Assembly (NCBI GenBank): GCA_031285565.1
Contig: JAITVY010000079.1
Coordinates: forward strand, 62,001-126,000
DNA length: 64,000 nucleotides
Direction: 5' to 3'
Origin: Tannerella sp.
GTDB taxonomy: Bacteria > Bacteroidota > Bacteroidia > Bacteroidales > Tannerellaceae
This document shows, piece by piece, positions 56,551 to 64,000 of the stretch. Made by a program: the position numbers and the translations under genes. Under the pieces are notes generated by a model. It did not search any database, was not told the origin of the DNA, and worked only from the letters and a program-made list of their open reading frames with translations. The stretch's first letter is position 1, and each line of letters opens with the position of its first letter.

Positions 56551-58920
56551 ATGCTGAAAATTAAAATATTACTCATTAATATTATGATATTGGGTGTATT
56601 ACCTGCATTTTCACAGGTTAAAGTGGATATTTCAGGGAAAATTACATCTACGGATGGTGAAATTATAAATTTCGCATCCGTTTTTTTTAAAGGAACGAAT
56701 TACGGTAGCGCAACAGATGCTGACGGAGGATATGAATTAAGTGCACCAGCTGGGGAATACGTATTAACCGTATCGGCTATCGGTTATGAAACATATGAAA
56801 AAAAGATAACGTTAACGGCTGAAAATAATCAACATCTTAACATTATAATTATTCCGAAGGAAGAGCAATTGGATGAAGTTGTTGTTATTTCCAATGGGAT
56901 AGGCCGGTTAAAACGTTCGGCGTTTAATGTTGTTGCAATCGATGCCAAATCTTTACAAAACTCTACACAAAACCTAAGTGAAGCGCTGGCACAGGCGCCG
57001 GGAATGAAACTTCGTGAATCAGGAGGTGTAGGTTCTGATATGCAATTGATGATGGATGGATTTAGTGGTAAACATATTAAGATATTCATTGATGGGGTGC
57101 CACAGGAAGGTGTCGGTAATTCATTTAGTTTAAATAATATCCCGGTTAATTATGCGGAACGCATTGAAGTCTATAAAGGTGTGGTTCCTGTCGGTTTCGG
57201 AACAGATGCTATCGGTGGGGTAATCAATATTATTACCAAGAAGAATCAGAATAAATGGTTTCTGGATGCGTCATATTCGTATGGCTCATTCAATACCCAT
57301 AAATCGTATGTCAATTTCGGACAAACATTCAAAAGTGGTCTTACTTACGAAATCAATGCTTTCCAGAATTATTCGGATAATGACTATGATGTGGAAACTT
57401 CGGTAAAAGATTTCGAGACAGGAGCTATCAATAAGAAGAAGATAGAACGTGTAAAACGTTTCCACGACAACTATCATAATGAGGCGATTTCTGCTAAAGC
57501 AGGCATTACAGACAAGATATGGGCAGACCGTTTAATGTTTGGATTCACTTACTCACGTATGTATAAAGAGATACAAACCGGTGTACGTCAGGAGGTTGTT
57601 TTCGGAGGGAAGTATCGCAAGGGACATTCTGTAATGCCGTCGTTGGAGTATCGCAAAAAAGATCTGGTTGTTAAAGGGTTGGATGTCGTATTGACTGCCA
57701 ATTATAATGAAAATATAAGCTATAATGTGGATACATCATCTTATGAGTTTAACTGGCGCGGTGAAAAAAGACTGATGAGCTCGCCGGGCGAACAGTCTTA
57801 TCAACATACCCGTTCAGATAATAATAACTGGAATGGAACTTTCACGGCCAATTATCGCCTTAACAAGGCGCATGTGTTTACATTTAATCATGTGCTGAAT
57901 AATTTCAAACGTTCTAACAGATCAGTTTTGAATAAAAATTCGGGCTCGGATGCGATCCCGAAAGAAACCCGTAAGAATATCAGCGGACTTTCTTACCGTC
58001 TGATGCCTTCGGAGCATTGGAATGCATCTGTATTCGGGAAATACTATGACCAATATGTAGCAGGTCCAATTGCTACTTCTTCTGCTCAGGATGAGTATAC
58101 ACGTATAAGCAATTCCATTCATGCAATGGGATATGGAGCGGCTGGAACCTATTTTATTCTAAAGAGTTTGCAAACGAAATTGTCTTATGAAAAAGCTTAC
58201 CGTTTGCCTACTAACGATGAAATGTTTGGTGACGAAGATCTTGAAACAGGAGATTTATCTATCAAGCCTGAAAACAGCGATAATCTGAATCTCAATTTAA
58301 GTTATAACGAAACCTTCGGAAAGCATTTTGTATATGTAGAGGGAGGGTTGATCTATCGTAGTGCAAAAGACTATATTCAGCGTAAAATCACCTCTCTGAG
58401 TGGTGGGAAATACGGAGCGGCTTACTCAAATCATGGTCGTGTATTGACTAAAGGCTATACTCTCTCTGTCCGTTATGGTTTTACAAAATGGATCAGTGTA
58501 GGTGGAAACTTTACAGAAATGAACGTACGCGACAATGTGAAAACTATTAACGGTACAGATCAGACCAGCCTGACATACGATGCGCGCATGCCCAATCTGC
58601 CTTATCGGTTTGCTAACTCGGATGTGACTTTCAATTGGCATAATCTGGGAATGAAAGGAAATGTACTGACGGTTATTTACGACAATTTATATATGCATAG
58701 TTTTCCACTCTATTCCGAGGCTGTGGGTAGTGATTCGGAATTTACGGTTCCAACACAATTTTCGCATAACCTGACTTTTTCATACAGCATCAAAAACGGA
58801 CGTTATAATTTATCGTTCGAATGCAGGAATTTCACCGATGAAAAACTGTATGATAACTTCAGTTTACAAAAGGCCGGTCGGGCTTTCTACGGAAAGGTTA
58901 GAGTTTACTTCGGTAATTAA
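56551..58920 (+). CDS. TonB-dependent outer-membrane receptor, XusA-like
   Basis: A 789-residue receptor with a signal peptide (ending PAFSQ), a carboxypeptidase-regulatory-like domain (ISGKITSTDGEIINFASV), a plug (LDEVVVISNG, SEALAQAPGMKLRESGG, IEVYKGVVPVGFGTDAIGG) and a barrel ending AFYGKVRVYFGN. Unlike SusC proteins it is shorter and belongs to the siderophore/metal-type receptors. The following gene encodes a DUF4374 lipoprotein, the arrangement of the XusABC xenosiderophore system of Bacteroides thetaiotaomicron, so import of a foreign siderophore is the favoured role. The assignment to Xus rests on gene order and family, not on a measured match. Confidence 0.85.
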   Translation: MLKIKILLINIMILGVLPAFSQVKVDISGKITSTDGEIINFASVFFKGTNYGSATDADGGYELSAPAGEYVLTVSAIGYETYEKKITLTAENNQHLNIIIIPKEEQLDEVVVISNGIGRLKRSAFNVVAIDAKSLQNSTQNLSEALAQAPGMKLRESGGVGSDMQLMMDGFSGKHIKIFIDGVPQEGVGNSFSLNNIPVNYAERIEVYKGVVPVGFGTDAIGGVINIITKKNQNKWFLDASYSYGSFNTHKSYVNFGQTFKSGLTYEINAFQNYSDNDYDVETSVKDFETGAINKKKIERVKRFHDNYHNEAISAKAGITDKIWADRLMFGFTYSRMYKEIQTGVRQEVVFGGKYRKGHSVMPSLEYRKKDLVVKGLDVVLTANYNENISYNVDTSSYEFNWRGEKRLMSSPGEQSYQHTRSDNNNWNGTFTANYRLNKAHVFTFNHVLNNFKRSNRSVLNKNSGSDAIPKETRKNISGLSYRLMPSEHWNASVFGKYYDQYVAGPIATSSAQDEYTRISNSIHAMGYGAAGTYFILKSLQTKLSYEKAYRLPTNDEMFGDEDLETGDLSIKPENSDNLNLNLSYNETFGKHFVYVEGGLIYRSAKDYIQRKITSLSGGKYGAAYSNHGRVLTKGYTLSVRYGFTKWISVGGNFTEMNVRDNVKTINGTDQTSLTYDARMPNLPYRFANSDVTFNWHNLGMKGNVLTVIYDNLYMHSFPLYSEAVGSDSEFTVPTQFSHNLTFSYSIKNGRYNLSFECRNFTDEKLYDNFSLQKAGRAFYGKVRVYFGN

Positions 58921-58987
58921 TATAAATCAGTTCTATATTTTTATTTATCAACAATTAATTTCAAACATAATAAATTAATCAAACAAC

Positions 58988-60382
58988 ATGAAGAAAAATT
59001 ATTTTATGAAAATGCTGACTGCAGCGATGCTGGCAGGATGCATATTTACATCTTGTAGTAGTGATGATGATCCGGACAACGATAATGGAAATGGTGATGA
59101 TGATACTAAAACTATATCCGGCTATGTTATTGCTGCCTCGGTAGATGACGCTAATTACCTGCTGACTGCCGAATCGCTGAGCGAAGGTTCTGTTACTACA
59201 GTAAATAATGGTCTGACAACGGAAGATGTAACACAATGGATTTATTTTAATAATAAATATTTGTATCGTTTGGTTTATAATCAGGGAAATGCGGGTGTTA
59301 CTTCTTCATATATTCTGAATGCGAGCGGTAAAGTTGAAGAACGTGATTACACATATGAAGTTAAGCGCTTTACTTCCTACGGTACATATAAAGATTATAT
59401 CATTACATCTTCTACAGGCAGTTTGGCTGAAACATATGCCGATGAAAACGGTTACCTGCCCAAAGGTTTCCTGTTTTCTTACCTGGATGTGCCGAATGAA
59501 ACATATAAAACAAATACCGACGCTATCCTGTCTGAAAATTACCTGGGAAACGGAGAATATGTTACATTGGCCGGTATACTACAGGTAGGTAGTAAAATTT
59601 ATTCGGCTCCTGTTCCGATGGGGTTGAGCCAATATGGTGCAGCGGCAAATAATGGCGAGTATGTTATCTATCCGGAATTAGTAAAAACAGAATCGGGAGG
59701 TAGCAACAGTAGTTCTTATCTAAAAGGTGAATTGCAATGGACTCAGTATCCGAACGAAGCATGGGTTGCTATTTACACGGATCAAAATTTTACGAATCCT
59801 AAACTGATTAAAACAGATAAAATCAGTTATGCCTGCGGACGTATGAAATCGCAGTATTACCAGACGATCTGGGCTGCTGATAATGGCGATGTTTATGTGT
59901 TCTCACCAAGTTTTGCAAAAACGATGAGCGCTGATGTGCAGAAAACAACTTTACCTGCCGGAGTGGTTCGTATCAAATCGGGTGCGGAAACTTTTGATAC
60001 TGATTATTACTGTAACCTTGAAGAACAAACCGGTGGTAAATCATTCCTGCGTTGCTGGCATATTGCCGAAGATTATTTCCTGTTGCTGATGTATGACAGA
60101 CCTTTAACAGAATCCGGATATGTTGCAACAGAATTGGCTGTTTATAAAGGTGAGGACAAGAAACTTACTTATGTAACAGGTATACCATCGGCAGATGTTG
60201 TTTCCGGATTCGGAAATACACCGTATACTGAAGACGGTATTGCTTATCTTCCGATAACAACTACTGATAGTAATGTTCCTGCAATCTACGTGATTAATCC
60301 GAAAACGGCAGTTGCAACGAAAGGTCTTACTGTTGCGGCAGAAGCGATTAGTGGTGTAGGAAAATTGACTTATCAGGAATAG
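58988..60382 (+). CDS. DUF4374 surface lipoprotein, XusB-like
   Basis: A 464-residue lipoprotein. The signal peptide ends at FTSC (Cys23), with LAGC five residues earlier as an alternative. After the cysteine comes an acidic run ([10 protein letters not shown]), which resembles the surface-export signal of Bacteroidetes lipoproteins. The rest is a DUF4374 beta-propeller-like domain ([43 protein letters not shown] at the end). The Bacteroides counterpart XusB captures enterobactin-type siderophores for XusA. It lies 67 bp after the receptor gene. The third gene, a PepSY-type membrane protein, is not present downstream. Confidence 0.85.
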   Translation: MKKNYFMKMLTAAMLAGCIFTSCSSDDDPDNDNGNGDDDTKTISGYVIAASVDDANYLLTAESLSEGSVTTVNNGLTTEDVTQWIYFNNKYLYRLVYNQGNAGVTSSYILNASGKVEERDYTYEVKRFTSYGTYKDYIITSSTGSLAETYADENGYLPKGFLFSYLDVPNETYKTNTDAILSENYLGNGEYVTLAGILQVGSKIYSAPVPMGLSQYGAAANNGEYVIYPELVKTESGGSNSSSYLKGELQWTQYPNEAWVAIYTDQNFTNPKLIKTDKISYACGRMKSQYYQTIWAADNGDVYVFSPSFAKTMSADVQKTTLPAGVVRIKSGAETFDTDYYCNLEEQTGGKSFLRCWHIAEDYFLLLMYDRPLTESGYVATELAVYKGEDKKLTYVTGIPSADVVSGFGNTPYTEDGIAYLPITTTDSNVPAIYVINPKTAVATKGLTVAAEAISGVGKLTYQE

Positions 60383-60440
60383 TTGTCTGACTCAGAAATT
60401 GAGATTCTGCATAGATATGACTGAAATCATATTTCTTTGA

Positions 60441-60485
60441 TATTCCTCCTGCTTCCGTAAGTATTGCGGAACAGGAGGATTTTTA
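60441..60485 (+). terminator. Terminator after the XusB-like gene
   Basis: Arms TCCTCCTG-CTTCCG and CGGAA-CAGGAGGA form a long GC-rich stem followed by TTTTT, about 60 nt past the stop codon. Confidence 0.85.
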
Positions 60486-60534
60486 TGTGATAAATAGCAG
60501 AATTATCTATAACTTAATTATAAAAAGCAAACAG

Positions 60535-60663
60535 ATGGTTAAATTATTAATTGATTTGTTGGGGTTTCTGAGGACATGTGCTCCGTTGCTCACCTCCCTG
60601 ATTATTCTTACTATGGTAACTATATATCACTTTAAAGTAAATCCTGACCAACTAACCAAATAA
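60535..60663 (+). CDS. Possible 42-residue hydrophobic protein
   Basis: A short frame (MVKLLIDLLGFLRTCAPLL, then TSLIILTMVTIYHFKVNPDQ and LTK) with one predicted membrane helix. It lies between two terminators and its 3' end forms the left arm of the second one, so it would be its own transcription unit. Size and layout resemble small membrane proteins or type I toxins, but no family was recognised and no promoter of the TAnnTTTG type is clear. Confidence 0.4.
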   Translation: MVKLLIDLLGFLRTCAPLLTSLIILTMVTIYHFKVNPDQLTK

Positions 60664-60678
60664 TCGGTCAGGATTTTT
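60640..60678 (+). terminator. Intrinsic terminator overlapping the 42-residue ORF
   Basis: A 10-bp stem AATCCTGACC / GGTCAGGATT with a 16-nt loop, followed by TTT. It lies between convergent genes. Confidence 0.8.
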
Positions 60679-60680
60679 GA

Positions 60681-61460
60681 TTAGTTTCCTATACCTAATA
60701 ATTTAGGTAGATAATCTAATGCCAATGGATCACGTTCTTTAAAATAAGCTTGTGCATTATCTGGTATCCATCTTTCATTCATATATCTTATAAAAACTGG
60801 TAATGCATCTATATGATACATATTAGCATCAACCTCACGTCCATCAGGGAATGTATGTTTATAAGTTTTATGTTTATCAAAAAATTCTGAATTATGATCT
60901 CTAAGATATTTTGCAAATCCTCTCCCAACAGAAATATCAGGCATTAATTGTTTACCTGCAATACTTTTATCCGGAATCTGATATCCTACTTTTTCAAGTT
61001 GTATGTAAAGTCTTACAAACATTTCACTTATTACAGAAAAATGATCTTTTGGTAATTTATGATAATTGTCTTTATATCTTTCAATGAAGTTAGGTAATGT
61101 AGTTCTATCAATCTTGCCATAATAACCTTTTGTTCTTATTGAAGGAACAACTTCATCAAAAAGCCATTTTTCAAATATTTCAGCAGATGGTAATTTTGAT
61201 CTAATAATAAGACGATATACATCACCTTCAGGGATAAAACCAACTTCCATTTCTTTATTTGGATTTTGAGGATGGGGTATACTGCATTTTACCGTATACC
61301 TACAATGCAGGTTTATGGCATCATTTGGACGAGAATAGCCAAGCATTTTGGCTACATCAGAAGCACAAAATAATATCTTACCATCATCTTGTTCAATAGT
61401 TTTTATTTCATTGAACATTTGCTCTTCTTCACTTTGATATTTGAATATTTGTAATTGCAT
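60681..61460 (-). CDS. Bro-N and P63C domain protein (phage antirepressor-like)
   Basis: The start at 61460 (MQLQIFKYQSEEEQMFNEI) matches Bro-N proteins better than an upstream ATG at 61526. The 259 residues contain an N-terminal Bro-N DNA-binding-type domain (LFCASDVAKMLGYSRPNDAI, FIPEGDVYRLIIRSKLPSAEIFEKWLFDEVVPSIR in pieces) and a C-terminal P63C domain (YIQLEKVGYQIPDKS, ISVGRGFAKYLRDH, LPVFIRYMNERW). Such proteins occur in phages and in isolated mobile islands; the role is unknown. Together with the transposase further right it marks an accessory region. Confidence 0.85.
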   Translation of the reverse strand: MQLQIFKYQSEEEQMFNEIKTIEQDDGKILFCASDVAKMLGYSRPNDAINLHCRYTVKCSIPHPQNPNKEMEVGFIPEGDVYRLIIRSKLPSAEIFEKWLFDEVVPSIRTKGYYGKIDRTTLPNFIERYKDNYHKLPKDHFSVISEMFVRLYIQLEKVGYQIPDKSIAGKQLMPDISVGRGFAKYLRDHNSEFFDKHKTYKHTFPDGREVDANMYHIDALPVFIRYMNERWIPDNAQAYFKERDPLALDYLPKLLGIGN

Positions 61461-61578
61461 ATAAGTAAAATTTTTTGATTCACACAAAGGTAAACAAAAT
61501 GCAACAAAATATTTTAAAAAATACAAAATACCGGTTGTTAAAATAAATTATAGACCGGTATTTTGATTATTATTACAT

Positions 61579-61989
61579 CTAACTAAATGCTACAAAAACA
61601 TTTTCTAAATCTGTTATGTAATAAAATTGATATATCATATCTGATCTATCTCGTTTACCCCATATTGCAACAATAGCAATCTTATTTCCTTTTTCATCTT
61701 CACATGTATACCTTTCTTCAAAAAGACCTTTACTTGTTACTTCTAATTTAAATAATCTTTCATTTGAAAGAGGTTTCAATTGAGAATTAAATTGAACAAC
61801 AGAAGCTTCTTTCTCATTTTCTTCAATAGCAACTAAAAAAACTCCATTTCTATTATAACCTTTATCCGGTAAATACATATGAGTGAACCATGCTTTTGAA
61901 AAACTACCATTTGATTCATAATGGCACATAGGAAAGACATTTTCTAACGATGCAAACATTACAATTAAAACAATCACTAATTTTTTCAT
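61579..61989 (-). CDS. Small exported protein of unknown function
   Basis: A 136-residue protein with a signal peptide (about 1-20, MKKLVIVLIVMFASLEN) and a mature part rich in beta strands and charged residues (GVFLVAIEENEKEASVVQF, ERYTCEDEKGNKIAIVAIWG). Two cysteines (CHYES and YTCED) could form a disulfide. No family was recognised. Its upstream region is a long imperfect palindrome, and a TATATTTG -7-like element lies on the same strand at 62223-62230, so the palindrome would be its 5' leader. Confidence 0.6.
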   Translation of the reverse strand: MKKLVIVLIVMFASLENVFPMCHYESNGSFSKAWFTHMYLPDKGYNRNGVFLVAIEENEKEASVVQFNSQLKPLSNERLFKLEVTSKGLFEERYTCEDEKGNKIAIVAIWGKRDRSDMIYQFYYITDLENVFVAFS

Positions 61990-62042
61990 CTTTTCTTTAT
62001 TTTGTCCTCTTAGTAGCCGTACAGAGGAATTTTATAAACAAA

Positions 62043-62191
62043 AGAAGTGGGCCACCCATCCGCACATTCGTTAGGCTCGCCAGAGACCATTGCACACGCA
62101 GACAAACAACCCACTATACGGTATAGTGATTGCTTGCGCCTTGTGTGCATTATTTTTTGAACTGGCGATTCAACGAATGCAAGGCACTTCT
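62043..62191. repeat. Five-tier nested palindrome (MITE-like or structured leader)
   Basis: Five pairs of arms occur in perfect nested order: AGAAGTG/CACTTCT (62043, 62185), CATTCGTT/AACGAATG (62065, 62172), TCGCCAG/CTGGCGA (62077, 62162), TGCACAC/GTGTGCA (62091, 62143) and CACTATAC/GTATAGTG (62112, 62121) with a one-base apex. Only one copy is in the window. The architecture is like that of the 5.6 and 8.9 kb repeats but the sequence differs. Confidence 0.85.
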
Positions 62192-62222
62192 CGAATTTTA
62201 TTTTTGTCCTATAGAACTATTG

Positions 62223-62230
62223 CAAATATA
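62223..62230 (-). promoter_or_regulatory. Possible -7 promoter element upstream of the palindrome
   Basis: The minus strand reads TATATTTG (TAnnTTTG), 234 nt before the start of the small exported protein gene at 61989. No -33 element is clear. Confidence 0.35.
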
Positions 62231-62240
62231 GTGAAATTAT

Positions 62241-62402
62241 TTAATCACTTTTGTCTTTATTTTCATCTTCTTTTCCCGGCTCTTTATCACATTCAGGATC
62301 AACTTCTATACTTTTCATAATATCAACCCCATCAGTCATTAAAAATGACATAAAATCTTCAAATTCTTCTCCGGTATTTTTTGTTTCTTTTTTCTTATTC
62401 AT
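62241..62402 (-). CDS. 53-residue acidic protein coupled to the transposase gene
   Basis: A short frame beginning MNKKKETKNTGEEFEDFMSF and ending GKEDENKDKSD. Its ATG overlaps the TGA of the transposase gene (ATGA), which argues for coupled translation. It is strongly charged, with a short hydrophobic segment (FMSFLMTDGVDIM). No family was recognised. It could be an accessory protein of the transposase or an unrelated passenger. Confidence 0.55.
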   Translation of the reverse strand: MNKKKETKNTGEEFEDFMSFLMTDGVDIMKSIEVDPECDKEPGKEDENKDKSD

Positions 62403-63316
62403 GCCGTTAATACCTTATAGTTCATTTTATAGTCAATATTGCAAAGTAACAAATTAAATCGGTTATGTTCACTCATTTTTCTTGTATTATATCTGAAGAC
62501 AAATTCATTTACGTATCGTTGAAGATATTTAGGACTTATATAATGATAGATACCAATATATCCTCTTTTTATCAGGGTCCAGAAACCTTCTATTGCATTT
62601 GTGCAGATATTTCCGATTCCATATATTCCTTTGCTATGATCTACATTATAATGTTCGTATAATTTATTGACGATATTATAACCATGCCATTCATCAGTAT
62701 AAAGAATAGCATTTCGATCAACATGTTCCAGTATTTTAGGAGTTAATTCATTTTGAGATGTATCTTTTACGACTCTGGCTATCACATTACCTTTTCTTTG
62801 TAACATGCCTAATACCGGGGTTTTATCTTTAAATGATCTTCCTTGTGATTGCTTTACTTTTTTGTCTTTATGTCGGTTTTTATTCTTACCACCAACAAAT
62901 GTTTCATCAGCTTCTACTTCTTCTTTTAATACTCCTTTATTCATACAGATTAAATAGACCCGGATACGTTGTAACATAAACCAAGCTGTTTTTTGAGTAA
63001 CTTTTATATCTCTCGCCAGTTGAGTAGAAGGTATGCCTTTTTTGTTTGATATTAATAACCATATTGCCATAAACCACTTTCTCAAAGAGATTTTAGTGTT
63101 CTCAAATATTGTTTTTGTTTTCACGTTAAAAATCTTCCCGGTATTCTTACATATGTATCTATTTTTGCTGAACACATAAACTTTTGATTTCGGATCAAAT
63201 GGTGATACAACCCCATTTTTCCAACGTAAATTTTCCAAATATTTGATACAAATTTCCTCTGTATTAAACGTTTCCATAAGTTCTAATAATGAATTGAATT
63301 TTATTATATCTATCAT
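62399..63316 (-). CDS. IS1595-family transposase
   Basis: A 305-residue DDE-type transposase. The N-terminal zinc-ribbon region is degenerate (SPFD and CKNTG where paired cysteines are expected). The helix-turn-helix region IPSTQLARDIKVTQKTAWFM follows at about 95-114. The ISXO2-like catalytic domain has Asp137 (EADETFVGG), Asp208 (LYTDEWHGY) and the N/E motif TNAIEGFWTLIKRGYIG (Asn240, Glu243). Length and motifs are those of IS1595 members. Clear terminal inverted repeats were not found, so the element ends are not defined; AT-rich near-identical direct repeats lie at 62224-62240 and 63348-63364. Confidence 0.9.
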   Translation of the reverse strand: MIDIIKFNSLLELMETFNTEEICIKYLENLRWKNGVVSPFDPKSKVYVFSKNRYICKNTGKIFNVKTKTIFENTKISLRKWFMAIWLLISNKKGIPSTQLARDIKVTQKTAWFMLQRIRVYLICMNKGVLKEEVEADETFVGGKNKNRHKDKKVKQSQGRSFKDKTPVLGMLQRKGNVIARVVKDTSQNELTPKILEHVDRNAILYTDEWHGYNIVNKLYEHYNVDHSKGIYGIGNICTNAIEGFWTLIKRGYIGIYHYISPKYLQRYVNEFVFRYNTRKMSEHNRFNLLLCNIDYKMNYKVLTA

Positions 63317-63449
63317 ATCTCAACCCTTTCTTTTCTTTGATTATCATAAATATAGTTAAAATATGAGTAAAATGAAAGTTTACTGTCCTGAAAATTATAT
63401 ATTTGACATATTAAATGTGTTTATTAATAACATTAAAATCGAACTACCT

Positions 63450-63704
63450 ATGAAAAATTCAAAATGTCCTAAATGTGAAAATCCTAATTTTGAAATAAGA
63501 GAAATAAAAATATTGCATTCAGGAGAAAATCACCCAATATACTTTATTTAATGCACTGAATGTGAGGCGGTTATTGGGACTATTCCTCGCTATGCTCCTT
63601 ATGCGGAAGTACATCTTCCGAATCTACAAATACAATCGGAATTGCAGGAGATCCTGTGTCAATTAAAGGAATTGGTGGTTTGCCTGAATCAATCAAAGGA
63701 ATAG
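63450..63704 (+). pseudogene. Zinc-ribbon protein gene with in-frame TAA
   Basis: From ATG 63450 the frame reads MKNSKCPKCENPNFEIREI, then HSGENHPIYFI and a TAA at 63549-63551. The same frame continues without another stop for 50 codons: CTECEAVIGTIPRYAPYAEV, then a leucine-rich coil LQEILCQLKELVVCLN and a TAG at 63702. The two CxxC knuckles (CPKC and CTEC) lie on opposite sides of the TAA, so the zinc ribbon is complete only if the stop is read or is a mutation (for example of a CAA Gln codon). The 3' part overlaps the convergent minus-strand repeat-protein gene by 125 bp. Confidence 0.65.
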
Positions 63705-63834
63705 GTGGCTTACCACTGTCAACTAATGGGATTCCGGGTTTACCTGTATCAATAATATAAATTGGCTCTACTTCTGAAGAATTACTATTAGGAGTAATAT
63801 TTTGTTTACTTCTTGTATTTATTTTATTGTCCAT
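63580..63834 (-). CDS. Small protein with tandem 10-residue repeats
   Basis: An 84-residue protein with a polar N-terminal part (MDNKINTRSKQNITPNSNSS) followed by repeats TGKPGIPLVD, SGKPPIPLID, SGKPPIPLID and TGSPAIPIVF, and an acidic tail. There is no signal peptide or membrane helix. At DNA level three 30-bp units lie at 63659-63688, 63689-63718 and 63719-63748. It could be a linker-like structural peptide or a multi-core precursor peptide; no modifying enzymes are visible in the window. It overlaps the 3' part of the zinc-ribbon frame on the other strand, and only one of the two may be functional there. Confidence 0.5.
   Translation of the reverse strand: MDNKINTRSKQNITPNSNSSEVEPIYIIDTGKPGIPLVDSGKPPIPLIDSGKPPIPLIDTGSPAIPIVFVDSEDVLPHKEHSEE
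63659..63748. repeat. Three tandem 30-bp repeats
   Basis: Units begin TCAATTAAAGG, TCAATCAAAGG and TCAACTAATGG and end with CCTGAA, CCACTG and CCTGTA. They are imperfect, in frame with the minus-strand ORF, and contiguous without spacers. Confidence 0.8.
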
Positions 63835-63925
63835 AATTTTGTTGTTGTTTAAAGTGGTATATAGTTACCCTTACTATATTGTGTATTTTATTATCCAAAT
63901 CGATAAAAAAATATTCAAAGGTATA

Positions 63926-64000
63926 TTATAGCATATTGGCGATACCGTTTGTGTTGGTTGCGCTACCTTTCATCGCCCGGATATTTGGGATTGAAATGGC
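63926..64000 (-). CDS. Possible C-terminal end of a gene entering from the right edge
   Basis: The minus-strand frame is open from base 64000 to a TAA at 63926-63928 and encodes AISIPNIRAMKGSATNTNGI then ANML. It is too short to assign. It is listed because it may be the 3' end of a gene outside the window. Confidence 0.3.
   Translation of the reverse strand, partial: AISIPNIRAMKGSATNTNGIANML

Noticed and set aside
62399..63364. Complete insertion sequence with defined ends
   Set aside because: No terminal inverted repeats were found; the AT-rich direct repeats alone do not define an element.
63659..63748. CRISPR-like array
   Set aside because: The 30-bp units are contiguous with no spacers and are in frame with a coding sequence of 10-residue repeats; no cas genes are nearby.

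Overview
The window is a 64 kb chromosomal segment of a member of the Bacteroidales. The evidence is two SusC/SusD outer-membrane pairs, FecR/ECF-sigma signalling genes, a beta-propeller/AraC regulator, and promoters of the TAnnTTTG type with A-rich start regions instead of strong Shine-Dalgarno sites. The DNA is AT-rich. A Parabacteroides-, Dysgonomonas- or Coprobacter-like host is plausible, but the genus cannot be fixed from this sequence alone.

Layout. (1) 1-6.5 kb, mostly minus strand, is a sigma/anti-sigma glycan utilisation locus: ECF sigma, FecR, a SusC with an N-terminal STN signalling domain, and a SusD that runs off the left edge. The SusC gene is broken by an internal deletion with frameshift. 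A plus-strand terminator between FecR and SusC suggests an antisense RNA. (2) 6.6-9.7 kb holds a decayed toxin-antitoxin remnant, a beta-helix glycosidase-like secreted protein, an AcpH-like protein and two copies of a 215-bp palindromic repeat. (3) 9.8-19.1 kb holds a second SusC/SusD pair with an orphan ECF sigma factor and a membrane-anchored propeller-AraC regulator that lacks kinase and receiver domains. (4) 19.4-25.3 kb is a compact minus-strand operon: kbl, a PHP phosphatase, an SLC13 transporter, a DUF2156 protein and a GNAT acetyltransferase. (5) 25.6-30.7 kb is an L-fucose uptake and isomerisation locus (fucP, fucI) with a divergent AraC regulator; a GH29 fucosidase lies 20 kb away. 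(6) 30.7-55.9 kb is mostly housekeeping or conserved genes: WalJ-type hydrolase, polyprenyl sugar transferase, ruvX, def, a TPR protein, a phenylacetate-CoA ligase/ACT/symporter operon, DUF2339-DUF3999, tgt-lptF/G, and a fused NapH/NapG-like polyferredoxin with a DUF362 protein. (7) 56.5-60.4 kb is a XusA/XusB-like xenosiderophore receptor and lipoprotein pair without the usual third gene. (8) 60.5-64 kb is an AT-rich accessory tail: a Bro-N/P63C protein, an IS1595-type transposase coupled to a tiny acidic ORF, a zinc-ribbon gene with a nonsense codon, and a small protein of 10-residue repeats.

Two repeat observations stand out. Five genes of unrelated function (susD2, ECF sigma 2, fucP, fucI, a TPR gene) each carry, in sense orientation immediately before the start codon, a leader with shared ends and exchangeable middles. 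There are also several long, nested imperfect palindromes (5.6, 8.9 and 62.1 kb) that look like MITEs or structured RNAs. No tRNA, rRNA or CRISPR array was seen.
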